A stretch of 64,000 nucleotides of DNA from Bolinopsis microptera (lineage: Eukaryota; Ctenophora; Tentaculata; Lobata; Bolinopsidae), in assembly GCF_026151205.1 (NCBI RefSeq), contig NC_087077.1, positions 16,851,475 to 16,915,474 on the forward strand, written 5' to 3'. The notes under the pieces were generated by a model that worked only from the letters and a program-made list of their open reading frames with translations, was not told the DNA's origin and ran no database searches. Made by a program: the position numbers and the translations under genes. Shown here one piece after another: positions 1 to 10,330 of this stretch. Numbering within the stretch: position 1 is the first letter of the stretch; each line of letters begins with the position of its first letter.

Positions 1-660
1 TATTGTAAGGTTGTCTAATAGTCACGTGGTCTGCAACAAGTCCTTCACACTCTATCTTAAACTTGGTCTCACTAGCTAAGTATTTCACAGTTCCACAGTA
101 CACACTTCCTGCGTATACCTGACAGAAGGGATTATGAAGCTATGAGCTAATCTTTCAAAGTAAAACATGATCATGTCAATAACTATGATTATCAAATTTC
201 GGCTGAGCCTATTAAGTTGGTAAGTTTGAAAACTATAACGCTAAAGATCGTATAAATTGATTAAATTACCATTGCACCGTTGATCCTCTCTGCACAGCAG
301 TCTTGTCTATTGTGTATGATAACGTGCTTGATCGCATAGTTATCCTTGAAATTTACTCTCCACCAGTTACCTTTCATTTCAGCTGTATGTGTACATGAAT
401 TGCTGAAAAGCAGTAGTAAGTACTCTTCCCCTTACTAATGGCGGATTTGTTCAGATAGATTGGCCATTTACTAGATTTGTATTAATAGTAGAACATAAAT
501 TATGCAATCGCCATCTCATTAGATAGAGATAAAGTGAGTGGTGTTACTCACTGGAAATAGTGTCCGTCAGTGTTTCCATCAACAGCACGAGAACTGCTCC
601 CTGAGAAGCCAGTTGAGCTTTGCTCTGTTGATGCTCCCACAGATATCAGACTCATGTCAT
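1..660 (-). other. F-type lectin (fucolectin) domain, C-terminal, truncated by window edge
   Basis: Exons 660-552, 402-270 and 118 to beyond 1. The first has the family start (GASTEQSSTGF...SRAVDGNTDG). The second carries SCTHT, WWRV and NRQDCCAERI. The fucose-binding signature H-x(26)-R-x-D-x(4)-R is complete: His of CTHT, 26 residues, then R-Q-D-C-C-A-E-R, including the vicinal Cys pair typical of these lectins. The third exon has CGTVKY...VTIRQP, matching the distal strands. The last part of the domain lies left of position 1. The intact signature argues for L-fucose-type glycan binding. Confidence 0.88.
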
Positions 661-3600
661 CTGAAGTTACGTTTTTAATAACTTTTTGTCAATCCAATCT
701 TTTGTGCTTGGAAAAGGCTATTTGAATTAGCTTTATTCAAGAAAAATTGAAAAGTGAGTTTCCAATCGCAATATTGAATCACCTTCACAATGGTCGAGTG
801 TAAGATAGAAAGCGTTGTTTGCCGAGTTCACTCCCCAAACAAAGTCTCCATAAGTATCAATCTGAGCAAGTTTCCCAGGGACATGAACCCAATGTGAGCC
901 TGCAGGAGCTGAGGATGTGATCCCCGCCCTGTAGAAGATATCGTCATTGCTGTTCACACCAAAGACTACATTCTTACCAGATGAAATCCATTTCAGCTTC
1001 CCTCCAATGTGCTGCCACTGAAGATGGTTTTAAGTTAATCTTTGAGAAATAAATTTGATTTAAAATTTTAAATTTAGTTAAACAAATAGTTTTTGCCAGT
1101 TTATATTTTCACTTTGGTAAACGTCATATATAAAATCAAAGTTAAGATTGAAATAAGGCGATCATACCCCAGTTCCCTGAGAATCAGGATCTCCGTAAGT
1201 ACCAGTTCTGTAGAAGATATCATCGTTAGTATTGACTCCCCACACTCCTGACTGTCCTACACTCACTACTTTCAGTCCACCTGAGACTCTCTCCCAAGTA
1301 TTTCCTGTTCTTCTGTAGATATTATCCCCACTATTTACTCCCCAAACATGGTCATTATCACTCACTGAGACCTGTTAATGGGAAATTTTTCAACAAAAGT
1401 CAGATCCAAATTATGATTTTTATGAAATCTAGTTTTACAGAGTTTGATTTAAGAAAATATAATTATACATAATTACCGAGTATATATTCGATTTTGAACA
1501 TATTATTATTTAACCTGCTTGAGTCTTCCACCGATGTTAACCCAGTTGCCTGACCCTATTTTTCTGTAAATAAGATGAGCTGAGTTGACTCCCCATATCT
1601 CAGATCCTCCCACAGAAATATCAGTCAGTACTCCAGGGAAAATTATCCAATTTTCTGCAGATCTATCAAATATTTGGTCACAAATTGCAAAGGTGTTTAA
1701 TACTATTGACATTAATAAAATCCTAAATGTAAGTCGTTGAATAACGAAACTAAAACGATACATGTGGAAGTGTTTTACGGAACCTGTAGTAGATGTGACC
1801 AGCTTTATCCAGGCCCCAGGTACCAGCTCCTCCGTGGGCTACTTTTGTTAACTGGTCCCTCTCTTCCTTCCACCCAGACAGACGTGCAGCTTCTAACGAG
1901 GTATTATTATGATGTTTTACTTAGATAAGATAAATATTGTTCCCTAATCCCTAATCAAGTATTAGATCATAATGGAGGCTCGCACTAAGATAGATTTTGG
2001 CTGAGTTAGGCAATTGGCTAGATTTTGATTTTATTTGTAGCATACTTGCTGGTTCTTTGAATGACAATTGATAGGCGTTTCTTCCAGAGTTGACCCCTAG
2101 AACAGTCGTTCCATAAGTGTCGATCTGGGAAAGCTTCCCTCCGAGATGGGTCCAGCCTGTTCCTGATGGAGTGCCTGCTGAAATGCCATGTCTGAAGAAG
2201 ATATCATCGTTACTGTTGACTCCCAGTACAATGCCTTTCCCAGATGATATCCATTTCAACTTTCCTCCGATATGTTCCCACTGCAATGATGTATGAAAAT
2301 TAATGTGATCACTACGAATAAAGAATAAAAATAACATGTATTATGATAGTTCATCTAGTATAATAATATATGCATTCATATTCTGAGCACTGTTTGAGAT
2401 AAAAGTTCTCGAACCGTTGGGCAATATTAAAAACGATTTTGACCTACCCCAGTTCCCTGAGAATCAGGATCTCCGTAAGTACCAGTTCTGTAGAAGATAT
2501 CATCGTTAGTATTGACTCCCCACACTCCTGACTGTCCTACACTCACTACTTTCAGTCCACCTGAGACTCTCTCCCAAGTATTTCCTGTTCTTCTGTAGAT
2601 ATTATCCCCACTATTTACTCCCCAAACATGATCATTATCACTAACTGAGATCTGCTTCAAGCCACCTGAAATTCTGGCCCAGTTGCTGTTAGCTGTCCTC
2701 TTCCAGATCTGGTCGGCCCTGTTGACTCCCCAAATTTCCGTTCCTCCCACAGATATGTCAGTTAATCCACCAGGGTATTGCTGCCAGCTTTCATCCTCTC
2801 TGCAAGATACACGGAGATTAAGTATCGAGCAAAAATTCTACAATTGAGAACCATTAATGTAGATCTATATTCGAATGCTTTGCGACTTAACATTTTTCAG
2901 TTGATCCTTGAAAAAGAATGTAGGCTGGAGCAATCTAAGCAGAAATAGTTCATATACTTTCTGTAAACCTGAAGAATATTTTGTCGTCGTCAGCAACAGC
3001 CCACATTCCAGCTTTTCCAGATGCTATGCGCTTCAAATTCACTTTTGCTTTTGCACTTTTGTGGGACCAATTAGACAGACTAAATGATGAACCTGCAAAA
3101 TATTGCTTTTATACTTCTGCTCTATAGTCCAAACAAATTCGATACACTTTTAATATAAATTTAAGATAATTTTAAGGTTATCAGAACATAGGTCACATAC
3201 CACTTTGAACTTGTAATCTGTGATTACACAAGAAGTTATCATTCCATGTATGTGGGTCTGCAGGTTCAAGCCACTGGATGCACTCTTTTCCCCCTACAGG
3301 TCCCGCACTACTCCACTGGAAAGTGTAAGGAGAGTCCGGAGGAGAACAGAGGTAGTTATCGGCCCAAGTGTGAGGATCCGCTGTCTCCAAGATACGTGTA
3401 CACTTCTGTCCAGCAATAGGTCCTGCCATGGACCATCTCAAACCAGGATCAGCTTTGTTGCTTCTCCAGCAGAAGAAGTTGTCTGTCCACGTGTGACCTG
3501 CTGGTTCAGCTAGCTCTAGTATTCTTGTGCAGGTGTATCCAGCTGGAATACCAGCAAAGCTCCATTTGAAGTCTTCTGGCCATGATGGAAGAGGTTTTGT

Positions 3601-6600
3601 AACTGAAAGGAGATAATGATACATAAATCAGGTCCATTAATTAGCTATTAATGTTATCAGTTCTGGTACTTTTTGATAATGCCAGTCATATATACTTTAC
3701 AATGAGGAATCGTAATTTGCATTTGTCACTTTGTCAGCAACATGAACAGCTTGAGAAAATGTGTTCTAACCCTATCAAAAAATAAAAAAGGCATGGACTT
3801 TTTTTTCTAGGTACTTTTGGACAAAAACCTTTTGGTTCCGATAATCTTTGATTGCACAAGAAGTTATCATTCCATGTATGTGGGTCTGCAGGTTCAAGCC
3901 ACTGGATGCACTCTTTTCCCCCTACAGGTCCCGCACTACTCCACTGGAAAGTGTAAGGAGAGTCCGGAGGAGCACAGAGGTAGTTATCAGCCCAAGTGTG
4001 AGGGTCCGCTGTCTCCAAGATACGTGTACATTTCTGTCCAGCAATAGGTCCTGCCATGGACCATCTCAAACCAGGATCAGCTTTGTTGCTTCTCCAGCAG
4101 AAGAAGTTGTCTGTCCATGTGTGACCTGCTGGTTCAGCTAGCTCCAGTATTCTTGTGCAGGTGTATCCAGCTGGAATACCAGCAAAGCTCCATTTGAAGT
4201 CTTCTGGCCAGGATGGAAGAGGATGTTCTGAAATTATTTTAAATTTTTATCTGACACAATTATGATTTTATGAGCTCCAGAACATGAGAAAAATAAAAGT
4301 GTACAACAAAATGGCAAAAATGAGTGATATACTGCTCAGATATTAAGGACTTTCGAACGACTGCTATCATTTATGCATCCATTTGATACCATTACGATTT
4401 ACTTGAAGAATTTTGGTATCCACAGAAAACATCATCAACTGAAAAAATACCATATAATCTTTTGATGTCCAACGAGAAAGCATTCCTAGCTGAGTTAGCG
4501 CCCCAAACTTCGTCTCCATTACTGTCTATCTGAGATAACTTTCCTGGTACTTTAACCCAATTAGTGCCTGCTGGGTTGGACGACGAGATTCCTGCTCTAT
4601 AGAAAATATCATCATTGCTGTTCACTCCAAAGACCACATCATTTCCAGATGAAATCCACTTCAGTTTCCCAGCGATGTGTTGCCACTGTAGTAATATATT
4701 AATTATTATATTATATTATAGATATAAGATTTCATTTTTCAAGTGCAAACCAAATGTTGGTTTGCATTATGCGAAAAGTGGGCGCCACCCCCTCTTCTTT
4801 GAAGCCTGCAAACTTGCAATAGATTTCTATAGTCGTCTTGAAAGCACTGAAAATGAACTTCTCTCCGCTGCATTTCACGAGCAGATTATGCTGGGCCTTC
4901 CTTGGTACACCAACATCTCTAATCTTCTCACCAAATATAACTTCCCCCACTCATCCTCTTCAAAATCCAAGCTCTCTACCCAAATCAGTCACAACATGAG
5001 GGAAGAATTTGTGGATACCTGGAAATCTGCCAAGGCATCCTCACCTAAATTAGAATTCTACAATCAAATTAAACATGATTTTGAACCAGAAACATACTTA
5101 GGAGTGGTTAAGATCCCCGATGCTCGGAAAAGCTTAACAAGGTTTCGTATTAGCTGCCACAATCTTTACATTGAGAGGGGCCGTTACGAAACCCCCCTAG
5201 TACCAAGAGAACATCGATGGTGCACTTTTTGCTTTCTCAGCAAGGGGCTTAAGCCTATTGAGGACGAAATTCATGTTCTAACTGACTGTTTACTCTACTC
5301 CTCAGTTAGAGAAAAATTTAACTTCCATCCCAAAAATATTACTGACCTAGCCGGTTTGCTATCCGATAAAACACTAGACCCTACAAAATTTACTGCCACA
5401 GCAAGAGCAATCCATTCAATTCTCTCTGTGAACGAACATTTTACAGCCTACTATAAGAGCCCAGATTTCCACTCAAATACTGGCCAATGCATAATGCTAT
5501 AGGACCTCAAAAATAGTATTATAAAACATTTCTATTTTATCCCTACACATTTGTAAATAACTAGAATTGTGTAACCTTAAATTATTTCAGAATTATAACT
5601 ATTGTGAATTCAATAAAATAATTATCACTTTTGTATCCTTGTATCCTTGTATCCTTGTATCCTTGTATCCTTATGCAGCTTTTGTTCGTACTCAAATAGT
5701 GGCATACAAACTTCAAGGGATTGAATAAAAAAGAAGCACCTACCCCTGTACCCTGAGAATCAGGATCTCCGTAAGTACCGGTCCTGTAGAAGATATCATC
5801 GTTAGTATTGACTCCCCACACTCCTGACTGTCCTACACTTACTACTTTCAGTCCACCTGAGACTCTCTCCCAAGTATTTCCTGTTCTTCTGTAGATATTA
5901 TCCCCACTATTTACTCCCCAAACATGATCCTTGTCACTTACAGAGACCTGAGAGAGAAGAAACAATTATGCTCAAATTATCATCATCAGAACAACGAACA
6001 ATAATAACAAACAACAAACACAATGGTCGATCTACATAATCAGCAGAAAATAATCGACAATTAATAATGAAACGCGAAGGAAACTATCAGAATATGATCT
6101 CAATTTTCTCTTTGGTAATTACATTAACGAGCACAAACCTGCTTCAGTCTTCCACCGATGTTAACCCAGTTGCCTGACACTATCTTTCTGTAGATAAGAC
6201 CTGAGTTGACTCCCCATATCTGGGATCCTCCAACAGATATGTCAGTCAGTGCCCCTGGATATTTGATCCACTGCTCTCCTGATCTGTTAGTTCCAATGTT
6301 AAAATCTTGGAAAAACAACTAGTAGTGTTTGGCCAGCGAAATTATTAGTCTTTGAGTTTAAAAAAATGCAAATTTTGAAAACCGAAACGAAAGTGAAATG
6401 CATATCTAACATTGAACAGGTATTCATTATACCGGTAGTGAATGAGCTTGTTGGAGTCTATTGCCCAGACTCCAGCTTTTCCAGTTGCTACTCTTGCAAA
6501 CTTTGGAGCATTGTTTATGTGGCCCCACCCACCCATCTGTTGTTTTCCTGCCAAGTAGGTTGTTAGCATAATTTCATAATTGAAATTTAGACAAAAGGGC

Positions 6601-9275
6601 TGGAAATTAAATACGTTTTGGAACTAATTCTGTCCAACCAGCAGCACCAACTAAACAAGATAACAAAATATCACCCTTATAACCTGGTGTCCGTGTAATG
6701 GTAGATGAGAAGGTGTTGTGGACAGAGTTAGCACCGACTACCACATTCTCGTGGGTGTCTATTTGTGAGAGTTTCCCCTGTACTCTAGCCCATTGAGTTC
6801 CTGCAGGAGAGGTGGGGGAGATTCCTGCTCTGTAGAAAATATCATCATTTCTGTTCACTCCAAATACTATGTCGTTTCCAGATGATATCCATTTCAGTTT
6901 TCCACCGATATGTTGCCACTGAAAATGATTTTGTTGAGAATAATCTTCAAGAGCATGGAAAAAAAAGATAAAATCATGCACTGCTGCCATTACAATTAAC
7001 CATTCTAATGCATTAAAAAACAATGTTATGTTCCAAGATCATAATATCTGTTTTGACCTACCCCAGTTCCCTGAGAGTCAGGATCTCCGTAAGTACCAGT
7101 TCTGTAGAAGATATCATCGTTAGTATTGACTCCCCACACTCCTGACTGTCCTACACTCACTACTTTCAGTCCACCTGAGACTCTCTCCCAAGTATTTCCT
7201 GTTCTTCTGTAGATATTATACCCACTATTGACTCCCCAGACGTGATCCTTGTCACTCACTGAGACCTGAAAAATAAGCTGATGACTCTCTGAATATTAGG
7301 TTATTACCTTTAAACAAATTTAAACTATTAATATTATAACTATAACTAGAAGAAATTCGTAACAACTGACCTGAACAAGACGGCCACCAACTTCTTTCCA
7401 CTCGGTTGAACCTTTCAATTTCTGGTATATCTTCTGTCCTAGACCAATGCCCCAGATTTGAGACTTTCCGACCGAAACATCCGTCAATTCCATTGCTTGA
7501 TCGCTTGTCCAAATGTCACCTTCCCTGGAAGTAATGGCATGTTCTTCAAGTATCCTTATAAAATTGCTTCTTTCTTGTACGATACCTTTATTAACAGAAA
7601 TAGCAAGCAAAAGACGTGTTCTTAAAAACTAAGCATGTATTATGCATACCTACATATTATTTAGAATCACAAAACGGCCAGTACTAATTACTATCGACCT
7701 ACTTTTTTAAGACTCTGTTGTCAGCGTCTACTCCCCAGATCCCAAGTTTTCCTGCTGCGATTCTTTTGAGACCCGTTTTATGTGGTTTCCATGATGAAAG
7801 GGTTGGCTCCCCTGAAAAAGGAGAAGTCTTTAAAAAGATTAATTATAAAAAGTAATAATTAACTAGTTTTACATGATTGTACTATGATTGATCTGTGGTC
7901 AAGTAGGTGCAAATCATAGCTTGGTATAAAATTTTGATACCAATAACAATAGGTATGTAGGTATGGAACAATAATCATAAATTTGTCTGTTTAAACATAA
8001 AAGAATTCAATGATTCACACCTGAGCAGGAAATACGAAGCTTGAAAACATCATCATTAGAGTTGGAACCCCAAACTTCACCCTGGTAAGTATCAATCTGT
8101 TTGAGACCCCCTGGTACCCTGACCCAGCTCGTGCCAGCTGGTGCTGATTCAGTTATCCCGGATCTGTAGAATATGTTTCCTGCTGAGTTGACTCCAAACA
8201 CTATGTTGCTTCCAGTGGAGATCCAGCTTAGCTTCCCCCCAATATGTTGCCACTGGATGATTCGGTGTTATTTGAGCTTCAAATTTGAAAAATTACTTAA
8301 TACTTTATTCTCATTGCACCACAAATCATGGTCGCTGTTATGGCAACTAAATCAGGTTATTTTACATGCCATAATAATAATAATATGTGTACGTGGTGGT
8401 CCTGTTGAAAGATTTACTTTTCTTAATTCTTCTGCTGAGATCTGTATTTACTTACCCCAGTTCCCTGAGAATCAGGATCTCCGTAAGTACCAGTTCTGTA
8501 GAAGATATCATCGTTAGTATTGACTCCCCACACTCCTGACTGTCCTACACTCACTACTTTTAGTCCACCTGAGACTCTCTCCCAAGTATTTCCTGTTCTT
8601 CTGTAGATATTATCCCCACTATTTACTCCCCAAACATGATCATTATCACTAACTGAGATCTGCTTCAAACCACCTGAAATTCTAACCCAGTTGCTCTCAG
8701 CTTTTCTTTTCCAGATCTGGTCTGCTTTGTTGACTCCCCAGATTTCTGTTCCTCCCACAGATAGATCTGTTAATCTTCCAGGGTACTGGTGCCACTCTTT
8801 ACCTTTGCTGCGATAATAAAAAATCAAACTCATAATTACATTTTTTGAGATGGTTTTTAAAGTCTAGAAATGTTCAAAATGTTCAACGACTCATCAAGAA
8901 ATAAGAGAACTTACCGAAAGAAGATCTGATCTTGCTTATCTATGCCCCAAGTGCCTAGTTTTCCCTTAGACACTCTTATCAACTTCATTTCGTCTTTATG
9001 CTTCCATGACGAAAGCTCTATGTTTGCTGAAAAATAAAAAGCGACTTGTCACAGAGGCCACTAGTTCAGATTCTTGCAAGAAAATATTCGAACAATTAAA
9101 ATAATAATATGATATTATGGTGTCGAGGTTTTCGATTCAAATTCTGGGTTTAGATTCACAAGTTCTTGCTAAGAAAATCAAAAGATATAATATGAGTTTA
9201 GATTTAACACACTCACTTACCAGCAAACGCTGCGAACACAAACAGTAAGCTAGCTAGATGCTTTAATTTCAGCAT
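1..9275 (-). CDS. Large secreted tectonin-repeat / F-type lectin protein, 24 predicted exons, 3' end outside window
   Basis: Predicted secreted sugar-binding protein. Exons (minus strand, 5' to 3'): 9275-9221, 9026-8915, 8807-8456, 8252-8021, 7811-7703, 7524-7371, 7265-7062, 6918-6684, 6547-6433, 6283-6139, 5947-5744, 4685-4451, 4227-3829, 3602-3201, 3092-2969, 2799-2448, 2280-2046, 1892-1784, 1662-1515, 1371-1168, 1017-783, 660-552, 402-270, 118 to beyond 1. All junctions are GT/AG and phases match, giving 4,720 coding nt (about 1,573 residues so far). Order: signal peptide (MLKLKHLASLLFVFAAFA), about 30 tectonin repeats in five six-repeat modules, two exons of a Trp/Cys repeat after module 3, then an F-type lectin domain. 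Tectonin repeats (W..v.G.L..isvG...vWGvN..d.iy.R) build beta-propellers in tachylectin-1 and fish-egg lectins. The weakest junction is the donor at 3828 (GTTTTT); if unused, that exon reads to a stop at 3734 and two genes would be implied. A single gene is favoured because the 3602 exon has an acceptor and no signal peptide of its own. Confidence 0.82.
783..1892 (-). other. Tectonin module 5 (six repeats)
   Basis: Exons 1892-1784, 1662-1515, 1371-1168 and 1017-783. The first exon reads W-K-E-E-R-D-Q...GTWGLDKAGHIYYR after a phase-1 acceptor. The central repeats are split as in modules 2 and 3. The module ends in phase 1 at 783 and joins the F-type lectin exons. Confidence 0.82.
2046..3092 (-). 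other. Tectonin module 4 (six repeats)
   Basis: Exons 3092-2969, 2799-2448 and 2280-2046. As in module 1, the central three repeats lie in one fused 352-nt exon. The last exon ends A|GTATG at 2046, giving the family length of 235 nt and phase 1. Its final strand is slightly divergent (VLGVNS instead of V(F/W)GVNS). Confidence 0.82.
3201..4227 (-). other. Two near-identical exons of an unrecognised Trp/Cys repeat domain
   Basis: Exons 4227-3829 (399 nt) and 3602-3201 (402 nt), both phase 1 to 1. Each encodes three copies of a repeat of about 42-45 residues with the pattern W-S-x-A-G-(P/I)-x-x-G-x-x-C-x-x-x-L-E-x-A-(D/E)-P-x-H-T-W-x-D-N-(F/Y)-(F/L)-C, so two Cys per repeat. The two exons are almost identical at nucleotide level and differ mainly at both ends. 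I do not recognise a named family. Paired Cys in an extracellular protein suggest one disulphide per repeat. The domain sits between propellers 3 and 4. Confidence 0.8.
4451..6547 (-). other. Tectonin module 3 (six repeats), interrupted by a LINE in an intron
   Basis: Exons 6547-6433, 6283-6139, 5947-5744 and 4685-4451. The intron between the last two is 1,058 bp, against about 140 bp at the same place in module 2; the extra length is a plus-strand LINE fragment. Exon phases (1 in, 2, 0, 0, 1 out) are the same as in modules 2 and 5. Confidence 0.83.
4735..5675 (+). mobile_element. 5'-truncated LINE: 3' end of an ORF2 with microsatellite-like tail
   Basis: A plus-strand reading frame of about 250 codons ends at 5502. 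It shows the C-terminal region of non-LTR retrotransposon ORF2 proteins: SGRHPL near its start, then RFRISCHNLYIERGRYE, C-T-F-C and an EDEIHVLTDC box (C-x2-C ... E-D-E-x-H-x4-C). The coding part is followed by about 125 bp of 3' sequence and a tandem TTGTATCC octamer tail near 5632-5672, as at the 3' ends of CR1/L2-type elements. It lies in an intron of the lectin gene, opposite to its transcription. Endonuclease and most of the reverse transcriptase are absent, so the copy is dead. Confidence 0.75.
6684..7811 (-). other. Tectonin module 2 (six repeats)
   Basis: Exons 7811-7703, 7524-7371, 7265-7062 and 6918-6684. The three central repeats are split by an intron after the GGRLVQ segment. The last exon ends in phase 1 at 6684, the same 235-nt length as in modules 3, 4 and 5. 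Some loops have drifted: the last repeat has VGANS where the others have WG.NS. Confidence 0.83.
8021..9026 (-). other. Tectonin module 1 (six repeats)
   Basis: Exons 9026-8915 (one repeat), 8807-8456 (three repeats in one fused 352-nt exon) and 8252-8021 (two repeats). Each repeat starts with Trp and has a WG(V/I)(N/D) core about 20 residues later. Six repeats match the six-bladed propeller of tachylectin-1-like lectins. The middle exon is not split, unlike in modules 2, 3 and 5. Confidence 0.85.
9221..9275 (-). CDS. Signal-peptide exon of the tectonin/F-lectin gene
   Basis: The ATG on the minus strand at 9275 opens 18 codons, MLKLKHLASLLFVFAAFA, then a phase-1 G before a good donor (GTAAGT). 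A basic N-end, a Leu/Phe/Ala core and small residues at the end fit a cleavable signal peptide. The next exon (9026) joins in frame and opens with the first tectonin repeat. Confidence 0.85.
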
Positions 9276-10328
9276 CACACAAGCTCCAAACACGATTTTG
9301 TCCACGAATGAATCTTCAGACCCTAGAATCCTGGTTATTACTGTTAGATTATAATGCGGGTTTTTCGTGAGGGATTTTGTCTATTGTAATCGTCAGATCA
9401 CTAGATAATCACATAGAATAAATGTCAAGTTGCTGTAATTTTGTTATAGACTGGGTATAGTTTTTTCTAGCTGTTCTATGCTCCACCCCATGAAACCCCG
9501 GTGGGAATTGCCACTATTTTGTTTTAGATAGCAGCTGTTAACAAACTGAAACATTATTAACGGCTAACACCCTGCGAGGTTCATTACAGCTTTCGGCTTT
9601 TATCAACCTCAGAATATAATATAATAACCACGTGATCAACTTTGAATTACAAAATTACAATCATTACCATCCTCAGATTGACACAATGCTTACATTTTAC
9701 CAATTATTAGCATTACTAGTATGACTTTAGAAATGATGGCACGGAAGGGTGGGTGAAAACATACTGCAACAATGTAATGGTAGAAGAGGAAAGTCCAGGC
9801 CTCAAACTTGTTCTTGTTTCTTCCAGGTAAGAGAGAAAGGAGTATTGGTACATGCATTTTTAATGAGTATTCTTAAATATTCCTATTTCTACTATAATCG
9901 GAATAACTATAAAAATCTACTTATTCTATTATATCCACAAACTATTTTATGAGCAAGCAGTGGATGAGATTTAATATCATCGATCATTCATATTCAATTT
10001 CATCTTAAAACTGAATTGTAATGCGATTCACAGTAATAAATGTAATATTATCTAATCCGCAGATTAAAGAATGCCTCATCGGTTATATCCGCGGCTCAGA
10101 GTGATGTACTCTGTATACACTACAAATTTGACTCATGTTCAACCCAGTCTATTCTTGGTTTGTTACTCTTTCGAAACATTCTTAAGTCTGTAGATAACTC
10201 TACAACATGGCATGTTATAAAAACTGATCGAAATTTAATCATCATATTAAAAGATTAAAGTCTATGATAGAATATTAATCAACATGATTTCGCAACTGTT
10301 GATAAATAAACTCTTGTCCCTATTCCAG
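9276..10328. promoter_or_regulatory. Intergenic region between divergent lectin and NEK9 genes
   Basis: About 1 kb separates the start of the minus-strand lectin gene (9275) from the first NEK9 coding exon, whose acceptor-like sequence (tgtccctattccag) ends at 10328. It should hold the lectin promoter and NEK9 5'-UTR sequence, because the acceptor implies an upstream non-coding exon. A CACGTG lies near 9630. No clear TATA box or other element could be assigned. Confidence 0.45.
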
Positions 10329-10330
10329 AC

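Noticed and set aside
3220-4141. Plus-strand frames opposite the Trp/Cys repeat exons
   Set aside because: Antisense shadows of well-supported minus-strand exons.
9749-9952. Plus-strand frame beginning MGENILQQ as first NEK9 exon
   Set aside because: The only nearby junction reads ccag followed by gtaag, an acceptor abutting a donor, and the translation shows no similarity; the start at 10331 is better.
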